Below are positions 1-11,620 of a DNA stretch of 64,000 nucleotides, in pieces. Location: NCBI GenBank assembly GCA_013407085.1, contig JACCGJ010016101.1:1-64000 (forward strand). Reading direction: 5' to 3'. Positions within the stretch are counted from its first letter, which is position 1, and each line of letters begins with the position of its first letter. Source of the stretch: Atriophallophorus winterbourni (lineage: Eukaryota; Platyhelminthes; Trematoda; Plagiorchiida; Microphallidae). The position numbers were made by a program, and so were the translations under genes. Under the pieces are notes generated by a model. That model was not told where the DNA came from. It worked only from the letters and a program-made list of their open reading frames with translations, and searched no databases.

Positions 1-1263
1 TTTCTTGAAGTTGTCTCAGGGAGAAGATCATGTCAACGGTTGATCTTCCATTGCGGAAGCCACATTGAGATTCGGAGTAAATTCTATCAGCTAAAACTTG
101 CAGCCGGATCTGTAAGACTTTAGCAAACAATTTGCCTACAAAATTCAGAAGGGAGATTCCTCGGTAATTGTTGCAGTCGCCTCTGTCACCCTTATTCTTG
201 AATAGCGTGATGAAATTTGTGTCTCGCATCTCTTGTGGGACACCCCCCTCCTGCCAGCATTGAAGAAGCAAATGTTGAAGAGGCTGTAATAATGCTGTTC
301 ACAGCATTGATGAGTTAAAGTAAAATTCGTTGCCCACCAGGGTTTTGCCCATTCGCTAAGGGGATGAGATGGCCATATTGAGCTAATTAACCGTAAGTGT
401 GACGTACAACTCGGCATAGGCAGCTTTTTAGCGAATCCCAGTTTCTGAACCGATTAGAGGATGTGCATTGTCGAAAGAGTTGGAAGGCTTTTCCAAATCG
501 CGCAACTAGATTAGGTTCGGCACATCGAGTGACGTCTATCCTTGGCTTAGCATAAAATTTGGCACGGTGAAATCTAGTCAGGAAAATCTCCAGTTTAGCA
601 AAAACCATTAATGGTCAGCGTCGCATTCTACGCTTTGATATGATCTGGTGAGGAGTAGACTTCCTATGTTAGTGCGCATAACAAGAATAGTATCAAGCTG
701 ATGCCAATCCTTATAGCGAGGATGTTTCCAAGAGACTTTATCCTGTGGTTTTGTTTGAAAAAAAGTGTTACTGACACAAAGACTGAACTGTGTGCACATT
801 TTCTAAAACACGTTGTCCATTTTCATTGGTTTTACCTACTCCGAATCTTCCGAGACAGTTTTGCCAAGACTCGTAATCTGCACCAACTCTGGCATTGAAA
901 TCACCAAATACAACTACACAGTTTTTGTTGCACGTTTTTGAGGACTGTTGTGAGGTATGATAAAACGCGTCTTTTTCAGCATGCGTCACAGAGAGCGTCG
1001 GTGCGTAAACGTTGATCAACTTAATGGTACAATCAATGCACTTCAGATTTAGAGTCCAAATCCGTTCGTTCCCACTGTTGCTCGATTCTGCTGCTTTTAG
1101 TAGGTCGCTTCGAACTTCAAACCCAACTCCATGCAGTCGAGGCTCATCGGAACCCCTTCCTTTCCAAAAATGTGTAATAACCTACGTTAGCCTACCAGTT
1201 TCTTGTAATCGCATCTCTAGTAGAACAGCTACGTCGACCATAAGCCTTTTAGCTAATAGTTAG
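1..1263 (-). mobile_element. RTE-type LINE fragment: endonuclease plus start of RT
   Basis: On the minus strand, 1263 to 768 encodes an apurinic-like endonuclease (EN) with the family hallmarks VNVYAPT-like (INVYAPTLSV) and FGDFNARVG, spread over two frames. The RT begins at 1-180 with NYRGISLL, then VGKLFAKVLQ and a SQCGFRNGRST block, typical of the RTE / 'craniofacial development protein 2'-like LINEs. A degraded linker lies between (about 420-620). The element leaves the window at base 1 with its RT frame open, so this copy may be better preserved than its partner at 3966-6320. Frameshifts in EN and the linker make it non-functional as read. The clade name is from motif recall, not a search. 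Confidence 0.8.
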
Positions 1264-1539
1264 TCACATCTGATTGATAGTTTCTAATGAATTTATTTAA
1301 ACGTAGGTTAAATAAACGTTAGTGAAATATCCATCCCCATAAAACATAAGAACTTGACATAAAACAAAGTGTGACTCTACATCGAGAAGATTCTAAATGA
1401 TTGAAATCGTAAACAAATTATAGAAATTAAATTATTTAATCATGTTACTTAAGCCAAAGACTTGGTAGTAATCTTAATTTCTGTTTGCCATTCTGGAAAT
1501 GTATTTTTACGTACCACCTTCCGGAAAGCGAATGTACAG

Positions 1540-1815
1540 GAGGCTATAATAGTTGAATAAACCACCACGTGTTTGTCAGGACGTAGGGGAGTACAACAGT
1601 GAAGTGTCTACTTACATCTGTCGTTACCTCGACGTTTCAATCCCATCCAAACCTTTGTGTGGCTGTGTGGCACAGCCTCGCTCACGTGGAACAGATTGTA
1701 GACTTGACCAGCTCTGGAATTGCTCACATCCCTAGCACTTACACACCATATATGGTTTCTGGCTCTCTGCCGTCATCCGGTGGAAATAGTATGATTTGTT
1801 TCAGTGAGAATTGAA
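1540..1815 (-). repeat. Decayed hammerhead-type dispersed repeat (subfamily B), left arm
   Basis: Read on the minus strand, 1753-1781 shows a GGATGA remnant of the CTGATGA core, a GGC...GCC stem II and the GAAACC block. It matches similar units at 3420-3690, 23180-23320 and 51340-51520. The C3-U4 part of the core is lost, so catalysis is not expected. It lies in the non-LINE spacer of the inverted repeat. Confidence 0.45.
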
Positions 1816-2138
1816 ACAGTGGAAAATTCCTGATCAAAGTGATAGCTGAAAACCAACGTTAAACAAAAGTTGAACTTGTTCGACATAACCACTGCCACAC
1901 TGCCTGAATGTGTATGTATTTATTGCTCAGTATTTCGAAATCATGTCTGCGTTCGCTCCATATTATTATCTTTCGTTACTAATGGAAGTACGAGCATTTG
2001 GTCCCGTTTTTAAATCCACACTCGCACTAAACCTGTAATTAATTTCAGACCGGAAAAATTGGAGCAAGTTCAGTCGTCATGCTCCAATTTTTCTCGAATC
2101 ACTCTGGCAAGATTAAACTTGCTACATTCGGGTTTTAA

Positions 2139-2410
2139 TTGCTCATGTCTCAAAAAACCAAGGCACGAAATGTGATCATCCGTGACCTGCTGTTTGCCGA
2201 CGATGCAGCCATTATTGCTCAATCCCAAGAGAACCTCCAGGAGTGATTTTCGTCGGCATGCAAAGAATTTGGGCTAACAATCGGTATGAGCAAGAGAAAA
2301 TTCCTTGATTAAGGGACTGTATCGCCTCCAATCATCACTGTTGGAAACTGTCAGCCTGAAAAAGTACATCTTTTCACATATCATTGTTCAACCATTGCGA
2401 ATAACCTCTG
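2139..2410 (+). pseudogene. RTE-type RT fragment containing FADD, inner left arm
   Basis: The plus strand encodes an RT fragment with KARNVIIRDLLFADDAAII, the catalytic F-A-D-D box, followed by FSSACKEFGLTI. Two in-frame stops interrupt it (near 2244 and 2310). The last about 65 bp (2346-2408) match the separate RT copy at 5779-5841 and not the partner arm, which suggests template switching or gene conversion. Confidence 0.8.
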
Positions 2411-3093
2411 CCCAATGTTCGACTTCCTAATTGCTACTCACCATATCGTAGATCATTCTGAATACGACCATTTTTCATTTTGTAGACATGACCAAGCCAC
2501 CGCAGGAGGCGCTGTCGTAATAGGGTTAACATGCACTGTAAACCAGCTTTTGAAAGCACTTGAGCATTAGTCACTCTGTCCATCCACAATATGTTCAAGA
2601 TACGATGGATGCTTCGTAGATGGAATGTATTTAGCTTCCGTTAATGTCTTGCGTGTGTGGTCCAGGTTTCACTGCCGTACAGTAAAGAATTTATTACGCA
2701 CGCGTTGTATACCAGCATCTTTGTCTTTACAGTCAGCTTGCGGTTAGACAGAACACAAGAGTTCAATCGAGACAAAATGAGAGCTGCTATGCCTATCCGC
2801 TTAACAATCACTGTGTCTAGCGAGAGTTTATCCGCAATGGTTGAACCAAGAAATTTAACTTGATGTATTTGTTCAAGCTGACAGTTTCCAACAGTGATGA
2901 TTGGAGGCGATACGGTCTCTTGATCAAGGAATTTTCTCTTGCTCATACCGATTGTTAGCCCAAATTCTTTGCATGCCGACGAAAAACACTCCTGGAGGTT
3001 CTCTTGGGATTGAGCAATAATGGCTGCATCGTCGGCAAACAGCAGGTCACGGATGATCACATTCCGTGCCTTGGTTTTTTGAGACATGAGCAA
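2410..3093 (-). pseudogene. RTE-type RT C-terminal fragment (minus)
   Basis: A 150-codon open stretch on the minus strand (3093-2641) runs from the FADD box to GSETWTTHARH. Homology continues in broken frames to about 2410 (HLRSIHRIL, WMDRVTNA, LLRWLGHVYKM-type motifs). It forms the asymmetric centre of the palindrome: positions 2410-2640 have no mirror partner. It has no EN, and its nearest EN (3966 onward) points the other way. Confidence 0.8.
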
Positions 3094-5228
3094 TTAAAAC
3101 CCGAATGTAGCAAGTTTTATCTTGCCAGAGTTATTCGAGAAAAATTTGAGCATGACGACTGAACTTGCTCCAATTTTTCCGGTCTGAAATTAATTACAGG
3201 TTTAGTGCGAGTGTGGATTTAAAAACGGGACCAAATGCTCGTACTTCCATTAGTAACGAAAGATAATAATATGGAGCGAACGCAGACATGATTTCGAAAT
3301 ACTGAGCAATAAATACATACACGTTCAGGCAGTGTGGCAGTGGTTATGTCTAACAAGTCCAACTTTGTATAACTTTGGTTTTCAGGTATTACTTTGATTA
3401 GTAATTTTCCACTGTTTCAATTCTCATTGAAACAATCATACTATTTTCATCCGATGACGATAAAGAGCCAGAAACCGTATGTGGTGTGTAAGTGCTGGGG
3501 ATGTGAGCGCTTTTAGAGCTGGTCAAGTCTACAATCTGCTCTCGTTAGCGAGGCTCTGGCACATAGCCACACAAAGGTTTGGATGGGATTGAAACATCGA
3601 GGAAACGACAGATGTAAGTAGACACTTCACTGTTGTACTCCCCTACGTCCTGACAAACACGTGGTGGTTTATTCAACTATTATAGCCTTCTGTACATTCG
3701 CTTTCCGGGAGGTGGTACGTAAAAATACATTTCCAAAATGGCAAACAGAAATTAAGATTACTACCAAGTCTTTGGCTTAAGTAACATGATTAAATAATTT
3801 AATTTCTATAATTTGTTTACGATTTTAATCATTAAGAATCTTCTCGATGTAGAGTCACACTTTGTTTTATGTCAAGTTCTTATGTTTTATGGGGATGGAT
3901 ATTTCAGTAACGTTTATTTAACCTACGTTTAAATAAATTCATTAGAAACTATCAATCAGATGTGACTAACTATTAGCTAAAAGGCTTATGGTCGACGTAG
4001 CTGTTCTACTAGAGATGCGATTACAAGAAACTGGTAGGCTAACGTAGGTTATTACACATTTTTGGAAAGGAAGGGGTTCCGATGAGCCTCGACTGCATGG
4101 AGTTGGGTTTGAAGTTCGAAGCGACCTACTAAAAGCAGCAGAATCGAGCAACAGTGGGAACGAACGGATTTGGACTCTAAATCTGAAGTGCATTGATTGT
4201 ACCATTAAGTTGATCAACGTTTACGCACCGACGCTCTCTGTGACGCATGCTGAAAAAGACGCGTTTTATCATACCTCACAACAGTCCTCAAAAACGTGCA
4301 ACAAAAACTGTGTAGTTGTATTTGGTGATTTCAATGCCAGAGTTGGTGCAGATTACGAGTCTTGGCAAAACTGTCTCGGAAGATTCGGAGTAGGTAAAAC
4401 CAATGAAAATGGACAACGTGTTTTAGAAAATGTGCACACAGTTCAGTCTTTGTGTCAGTAACACTTTTTTTCAAACAAAACCACAGGATAAAGTCTCTTG
4501 GAAACATCCTCGCTATAAGCATTGGCATCAGCTTGATACTATTCTTGTTATGCGCACTAATATAGGAAGTCTACTCTTCACCAGATCATATCAAAGCGTA
4601 GAATGCGACGCTGACCATTCATGGTTTTTGCTAAACTGAAGATTTTCCTGACCAGATTTCACCGCGCCAAATTTTATGCTAAGCCAAGGATAGACGTCAC
4701 TCGCATGTGCGAACCTAATCTAGTTGCGCGATTTGTAAAAGCCTTCACAACTGATTTCGACATGACAACATCCTCTAATCGGATTCAGAAAACTGGGAAT
4801 CGCTAAAAAGCTGCATATGCCGAGTTGTACTTCACACTCACGGTTAATTAGCTCAATAGGGCAATCCACCACTTAGCGAATGGGCAAAACCCTGGTGACA
4901 ACGGAATTCCACTTTAACTCATCAAATGCTGTAGAACAGCATTATTACAGCCTCTTCAACATTTGCTTCTTCCGTGCTGGCTGGCGGAGTGAAACAATCG
5001 AGCCACTAAGATCACCAAGCTATTTAATAGTAAGTGTGACACAGGAGACTGCAACAATTACAGAGGAACCTCCCATCTGAATTTTGTAGGCAAATTGTTT
5101 GCTAAAGTCTTACAGATCCAGCTACAAGTTTTAGCTGAAATGTGTTTACTCCTAATTTCTCAGTAGCTTCGGCAGAGGAACATCAGCCATTGACATGATC
5201 TTCTCTCTCAAACAACTTCAAGAAATGT
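2878..5228. repeat. Right arm of the giant inverted repeat
   Basis: Mirror image of 1-2354 around a centre near 2615, with a central non-paired spacer of about 520 bp (2355-2877). It carries the RTE endonuclease on the plus strand, mirroring the minus-strand copy in the left arm. RTE sequence continues past the arm to 6320, so the duplication ended or was broken inside the LINE. Confidence 0.85.
3420..3690 (+). repeat. Decayed hammerhead-type dispersed repeat (subfamily B), right arm
   Basis: Mirror partner of 1540-1815. At 3450-3480 the plus strand has CCGATGACG, an AAGAGCC stem remnant and GAAACC. The two mirror copies differ from each other more than the adjacent EN does, so the palindrome arms are not uniformly conserved. 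Confidence 0.45.
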
Positions 5229-6320
5229 TTTGGGAACAGCGTATGCATTATACGCTGTTTTTATTGATTCAACGAAAGCATTCCACTAAGTAAGTAGGGA
5301 GTGTCTTTTAAAATGCTGGATCTGATAGTCTGCCTCCAAGACTGCTCAACCTCGTTATTTCGTTTCGCCCTGGTAAGACTGGCTCAGTACATTTCAACGG
5401 TTTCAGTTAAGAAGCAATTGGAGTACGTTGAGGCGTCAAACAAGGGTGTATTCTTGCTTCCACACGTTTTGGTATTTTCTTTGCTCTGCTTCTAAAGCAT
5501 GCTTTAGGACGAGAACGGAACGCATTTACCTGCGCACGCGCAGTGAATGCACGTTTTATAACCTGAAACGGTTGAGATCACAAACCAAGGCACGTGATGT
5601 CCTAATCCGTGACCCGCTGTTTCCAACGATGCAGCAATTATTGCACAATCCCAAGAACACCTCCAGTCGCTGATGGACTGTTTTTCGTCCTCACTCAAAG
5701 ACTTTGGCCTATCAGCACGAGCAAGACAAAAGTCTTTGGTCAAGCGATTGTATCGCCTTCAATCATCACTGTTGGAAACTGTCAGCCTGAAAAAGTACAT
5801 CTTTTCACATATCATTGTTCAACCATTGCGAATAACCTCTCGCTATACACGGGGATTGATAAGCGGATTGGCAGAGCAGCTGTCATTTTGTCCAGATTGA
5901 ACTCTCGTGTTTGGGGTAACCACAAGTGGACTATAAAGACAAAGATGATGGTATTCATTGCGTGTGTTTTAAAAGCTTTACTGTGCGGCAGTGAAACCTG
6001 GACCACCGACGCAAGACACAAACAGTAGCTGGATGCTTCACATCTACCAAGCCTCTATCGTATCTTTTGCATATTGTGGATGCACAAGTTGACTGATGAT
6101 GGATTGTTTTCAAACGCTGGTCTACAGCTCTTGGTTGCTGAACGCAAATTACCCGCCAGCGTTCAACCGACGGCGATCTACCTAGTAATGACTATCGCTG
6201 TGAGCGCTTTGGAAGAGATTGTTCATCCCGAATCAAACTGTATTGTTATTCCTAAAGCTATGGAACGTGAAAAAATTGATGCGCTTGTGATATACATCCA
6301 TGGTCTACATCGATATTGAC
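3966..6320 (+). mobile_element. RTE-type LINE copy, degraded, reaching its 3' end
   Basis: EN lies at 3966-4461 (INVYAPTLSV, FGDFNARVG). A linker and RT follow with many stops and frameshifts: NYRGTS-like block near 5050, KVLQIQLQVLA, RDPLF where FADD should follow (5590-5640, catalytic box destroyed by frameshift), and VGNCQPEKVHLFTYHCSTIAN to SETWTTDARH (5780-6028). The 3' tail (6200-6320) matches the 3' ends of the copies at 32200-35010 and 61515-61645 (IVHPESNCIVIPKA-like zinc-finger end, then a CATGGTCTACATCGA-type motif). Dead element. Confidence 0.8.
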
Positions 6321-7391
6321 ATAAACTATTCTCAACAACGAAACAGTTTAATCCATAATTTGTAAAATCACTTGAGTTCCGCTAAAATTCAATCTATTTT
6401 TTGTTTGAATTTCGCTTTTTTTATTTTTGCTGAACAGAGTGAGGTAAGTTTTTATTATTACGAAGCCATGGAATTTTTCCTGCAGCATTGTTATACACCT
6501 GAGTGATTTCCCGTTAATTCGATAATGAAAAAGCGAACAATAATGAGTAAATAATGAGCGAGATTTGTACATGTTAGATTGATTGAAACTTGATGGACTT
6601 TGATCGATAGTTTTAGTCGTATTGTACGGTTTGGTGTGAATTAACGACGCGTGGTAATCACGAGCTGTCGGATGATATAAATAACCACAACTTTTGTTAT
6701 AATACATGAACATGAAGCGTTAAAGCGACCGATGACAACAATTGCAAACCTGCTAAGAAATTTAGAATTTTATTATCACCATACCGTAAAATATTTTCAC
6801 AGAACTTTGGATTCTAAATGCATAACATATGCCTTTGTTGTTTTAGAGCCTTCGTCATTCAACTATAAATCCACAAATCGTTGAGAAAATATTACCAGTT
6901 GTTTCTCACATGGCATTTTATTTTACAAATAAAACTTCTGTGATTTCAGAACGCGCTAGCTCCCAAGGTTTGCGTGAAAAGCTGCTCTTATAACGGCCGG
7001 ATACTCAATATGTTTTTGATTTGGCCAACGAATATGCGTTTACATTATTAGTTATCGACGATTGACGGTAGCCTTATTACACATGCGTATTCAGGTACTG
7101 AACGTCTAGCGAAAGGATGTCCGAATCAGATGATTTCGAAACAAGAAACTTCCGATTGAAAGGATCAAGTCTTAACAATTTTAGCATCGTCCTTCAAAAA
7201 CGATTTTGGGAAAAACCAAAATAATTATCCCAGTCGACAATCACTTGGAAATTCTAGTGAATAATCCACAGGCATTCTTATTCTTTGAGTGTATGTTTTG
7301 CTTGGAATTCTCTACCAACCAACTTTTTAAATAAACTCCTTTAGTTTAGTTAGATTTTGTTCGAGCTAACTCTGATATTGCCAACATGTAT

Positions 7392-7393
<2 letters not shown>
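6321..7393. other. Unannotated AT-rich spacer
   Basis: Non-coding AT-rich sequence between the RTE 3' end and the TA microsatellite. I see no convincing exon, RNA or repeat; the open frames here are short and lack family motifs. Confidence 0.5.

Positions 7394-7427
<34 letters not shown>
7394..7427. repeat. TA microsatellite, left of the DNA transposon
   Basis: Uninterrupted TA dinucleotides. Together with the TA run at 8320-8359 it flanks a terminal-inverted-repeat element, consistent with insertion into one TA array, the preferred target of Tc1/mariner/pogo-type transposases. Confidence 0.9.
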
Positions 7428-7429
<2 letters not shown>

Positions 7430-7438
7430 GAATATATA

Positions 7439-8316
7439 TAGTGGAACCCGGGTACAACGAATCGCTGGGGAGAGAGTAAAATGTTCGTTAAAAGTGGAGT
7501 TTGTAAGTAAAACACATTTTCAGACGTGATTTTGGCGCCGTTTTTCTGTACACGTGTAAACAATAAAGTAGTGAAGAATGTCTTACCTTTGTGTTTCTGC
7601 ATGTGTGTAATCCATTTGATGAACAGATGATGCCACAGCACACAGATCACAACATTAATTCTAAGTTCATGTTAATAATAGTAAATTTATTTTAAAACGA
7701 ACGGCATGATTGTTTCAGAGAGTTGCTTCTTCTGCTGCGGGAAGGTGGACTGCGTTGATTTTGCTATGTCATATTTTTTTAGCAATTTCAAATTTTGTCA
7801 TTTGGCCATTCTTTACTTCAGCTGAAATTTCCCTTTTTTCTCTAGGCTAAACTGCTCTCGTTTTCGTTGTCTGTCAGCCATCGTGTAACTGTAAGAAGGG
7901 AATAAAGTGTCTGCTTGAGTGATTGCAATTTGTCATGAGTCTGTGATTACCAATCACAGAGAATTCACGTGATTTTCTTGTGCGTGCGTGCGAGTCAGTT
8001 AGCACACTGTAGGCCAGGCTGCCTGTGCCTCGCCAAGCTGTGTGTTCTATTCTTAGCGCACTGCAGACCACTCTTGACGGAGCGTTGTGGGTTAAAGGCA
8101 AGACAAAGCGAGTTCGTTGTATGTATGAACTTTATTGAACAAACATCGCTGTCGGCAACGTGTACAGTGTTCGTAATAGACGAGATTCTTAACGCACAGA
8201 TTCGTTGTACGAATGTTTTAAATAAGCTTACAAAGAAGGAATTTATTTGGGAAATCATGGTGTGTTCGTTCAAACCGGGAATTCGTTGTAAGCGAGTTTG
8301 TTGTAGGTGGGTTCCA

Positions 8317-8319
<3 letters not shown>
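7439..8319. mobile_element. Non-autonomous pogo/Tigger-like (Tc1-mariner group) element
   Basis: Ends are inverted repeats: AGTGGAACCC at 7440-7449, and GGGTTCCACT at the right end near 8309-8318. Inner blocks repeat in inverted form (TACAACGAAT near 7453 and its complement-like ATTCGTTGTA at 8281). Both sides are TA. At about 880 bp with no transposase-like frame (no DDE block seen), it is a MITE-type derivative. The CAGTGGAACC start resembles Tigger/pogo termini from family knowledge; that subfamily assignment is inference. Confidence 0.65.

Positions 8320-8359
<40 letters not shown>
8320..8359. repeat. TA microsatellite, right of the DNA transposon
   Basis: About 40 bp of perfect TA repeats directly abutting the right inverted terminus. 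Confidence 0.9.
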
Positions 8360-8361
<2 letters not shown>

Positions 8362-11300
8362 TTTATTAATTTTAATAATAAAGTAATGCTGTGCGATCGA
8401 TATTGCTGATGCGTATTCAAATTGGTATTTATCAAAATGTGGATTGCTATTTGAGGACTGTTGGTATTAAGCACTCTTCCGTGAGAAATCTAAATAATTG
8501 GGTGTAATAGACTAGGTAAGCAAAGGTTCTCTAATATGAGCTCCTCGTTCTTCCTTTCGCTAAATTACTTCGGTGGATGTTAGCCATTCGAGTATATCAG
8601 AAACACATCATGATCTCATGCTTGTCAACATTTGTATGAATAAACATTTTGATTATACAATATTTCGTACTCTGAACCTCTATCGGCGTGATCTGCATTC
8701 AACACCCAGGGTATACTAGGCATGTTTCGGAGGATCTTGTAATGTTTACTCTGGTTCGTTTCCTATAATGCATTAACACACATAAACACCCAGTTCAAAA
8801 CTGCTTCCTGAGCCTGGACCTCATGGCTTCTGAAAGATATTTCGCTCCAGAACCGATATCTCATCGAACGTCTAAGCTTGTGGATGGTTTTCATACTATG
8901 ACCTACATTGAGCGAATCAGACTACTGGAGCTGAATACGCTTTCACAAAGGTGTATACACTTGCATATGAAGTCCTTACTATTGTTTTGCATCCAATGGA
9001 TAAATTATTCCAAAATCCGAGGTCCTGTTTGCTTGTTTGAAATACCACACCATTAACGGAACGCTCTCAGTTATTTTTATTCGGTGCCTATGAATTTTGT
9101 TTGGAAATCCCTAACAGCGAATTTGGTAAACTCCAGCAGTTTAGCTATATCAATATCCAAACTTGACAGACATATTCAAACTAATCCTGATATTGCGCCC
9201 ACCCATTGTCTCGTTCAATTCAATTTTATTCAATTTTATTCATAAGCATACATATGTAGCAGACCAGTGTCTCTACTCATTTATTATTTTACAATTCTAT
9301 TTACTCTATCTTTTGTTAACATGGGATTCTAATGTCTGCCTGCATCAAGTGTACATTGATGGACCTTCATAGCCCGGCAAGTGACATCGGCCAGTTTCAA
9401 AAACTTAATGGCGCGAGATATATAAAAAAGTGGATACTATGAGCAACGAACAAGAGGATATCGGAGATAAGAACATCAACAGGCAGCCAACAACAGTACT
9501 GCTCTTTTCTATATTCAATTTCTCTCATTTATTGGAACTCCAGAAGATATAAAATTCGGAATACGAGTGTTGTTCTGTGAGCCGAGACAAGAGGTTCGAA
9601 AGGCAAAGCCGTCGCTAGAACGCAGTCGTCAGAGAACACTAATAGGGCCAAACTAAATATATACCTAAGAATCGACCCATTGGTTATTAGAGAGACATAT
9701 GTATTTTCAACCATAAGTCGTCAATCTTGAAACAAACGAGAGCAGTATCTGCTCTTCTACAGCTTGGAGAAAGCGCTTCACACTGTATCTCCAAAGTAAA
9801 CTGTTTTTTGTAATTACTGACTGGCAAATTAATTTCAACTTAATCGCACGTATGAATTCGCTGAAAATTGCCCAGTTAAACTTCACCGATCCGTTGCATC
9901 TGATGCATTCCGTGAACATAAAGAATAACGAATGCAAAATTGATATCGAAAGACAGTCTAAGTGCATGCATTCATCGGATGTGTTTGATAGGTCTTTTGT
10001 AAAAATTTCAAAACGGTTGTATCCAAAATTCCCTATTTAAGCGGAGTTGAATTCTCGAAGTCTAATATCGAACATATCGCATCAGCAGACCAAAACTTTT
10101 ACTAAATAAACACGAAAAATCTGAACAGTGAAAAAATAATTTGAGAAGAACCTTCACTTGCCTACCGAGTCCGGGATGTGTAACTGTTTCTTTTTGCCGG
10201 TGAACATAGATAAATTTGAAAGTGCACGAATAACGCCGATTGACCGAGCACTGATCATGTCTGTAAACACTGAGAGAGACATCATTCATCCCGGATGCGA
10301 ATACCAATTCAAGTGAAAACGTGTTTGTCATGGGATCAACATGCAATGGCAATGTTTAGAGGACATTGGACGACACAAAGTAACGAACGATTTCGCGAGG
10401 AAGTTTGCAGTGTGAGTGATATACACAGCTATATCATAATGTTTGGGTCCGCTTTTTCCATAGATGAACACGTGAATTCAACCATCCTTGCAAATTTCTA
10501 TGTAGTGATACAGTATTTTATAATAAAGTGATCATTATTGTTTCTGCGGCTTATGAACGTTAAGCCTCGAGCGTTTACATCACATTTTTCCTGTATCAGT
10601 GTATCGGTTACTGAAGTATTTGACCAAAGATAACATGAGCAAATAAATGGGGATGTGTATTATTCGTGGATGTGCTGTAAAGCATTTTTTAAATAGAAAT
10701 AGAAATGATTTTAATCTGGTTCCATGTAGAGATTATTTATGTCAAACATTTCATTCGGAGAAGAGCTTTTTAAAATTGTATGCGCGCCACTGCTCACATT
10801 TTTGCAGGTATATTATTTGCTACAATTGAGGGAAAACGATTCAACATGGATTAGAGAAGTTTCCGTTTAACTGATTCAGCTGCTTTTTCCTTTTTCTCAA
10901 GGGCTTGATCTTAAATTACGCGCGATGGTCAAACACTTTGAACCCCGAATTTTTTTTATGTTCACCAAACGCTTTACTTTGGGTTTCGGAATGGCGTGCG
11001 TCAAAATTAGATGTAACTTTCTGCCCGCAGTGTAAAAACATACAACTGAATCGATGAATTAATATTCATGGTCCTACAGTGTTACCTAAGGAAAATGAAA
11101 TCGCGGTTATATTTGTATAAAAATGTCACATTCGTACATTTTATACGTCCATTCCTAAATATTTATTTTAGAAGATTTACGAAAACTAGCTTCGTTTTCG
11201 ATTCGATTAAATATGTTCATCTATTTTGATGCACTTGAAAAGTTAGCGCAATTTTGCGTTTTATCAACTTTATGTTCAACTTTCATTTGCGTGCGATCAA

Positions 11301-11620
11301 GCGAAGTCTTGTCCTAATTTTAAGAATGTTTGATTTGAAGAATTTGTCAGAAAGTTTCCTAATAGAATGTTGTAAATCTCTATCTATTGGTGTATGTATA
11401 TGAATATATGTATATAATGTAACTTATACAGAAAAATTGAATTTGCAAGAAACTTCTACTTGTCTTATAACAGATTCTTTGCTCAACGGCGAATATAGAT
11501 AATGATATTAATTTATTATATCACAGTCGATGCAATAAGAACAATAAAAGTGTTAGGAAAAATTGGACATTATTGTAATTGAAGATAATTCAAGGTTTTT
11601 AATGTTCTACAAAGCAACGA
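8360..11620. other. Long gene-free AT-rich region
   Basis: No frame here carries recognisable protein motifs, and no RNA gene stands out. A short run of repeated TTCAATTTTATT-like words occurs near 9215-9245. Possibly intergenic or distal upstream sequence of the HCN-like gene. Confidence 0.5.

Larger units (their letters stand above)
1..2354. repeat. Left arm of a giant imperfect inverted repeat
   Basis: This arm is the reverse complement of 2878-5228; paired positions sum to about 5229-5232. The endonuclease-coding stretch (about 700-1320) looks essentially identical to its partner at 3910-4530. The outer 1-600 and the stretch about 1480-2140 show many substitutions and small indels. The window begins inside the arm, so its true outer end is unknown. 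The arm contains an RTE-type LINE on the minus strand, a non-LINE spacer with a decayed hammerhead-type repeat, and a plus-strand RT fragment at its inner end. The scattered differences argue for an old genomic inversion-duplication rather than a simple palindromic read artefact. Confidence 0.85.

Noticed and set aside
1..5228. Palindrome as a pure sequencing or assembly artefact
   Set aside because: The arms differ by many substitutions and indels in a patchy pattern, and the centre is asymmetric; a foldback read would be near identical throughout.
7366..8474. Open frames with runs of alternating Ile-Tyr
   Set aside because: These are translated TA microsatellites flanking a DNA transposon.
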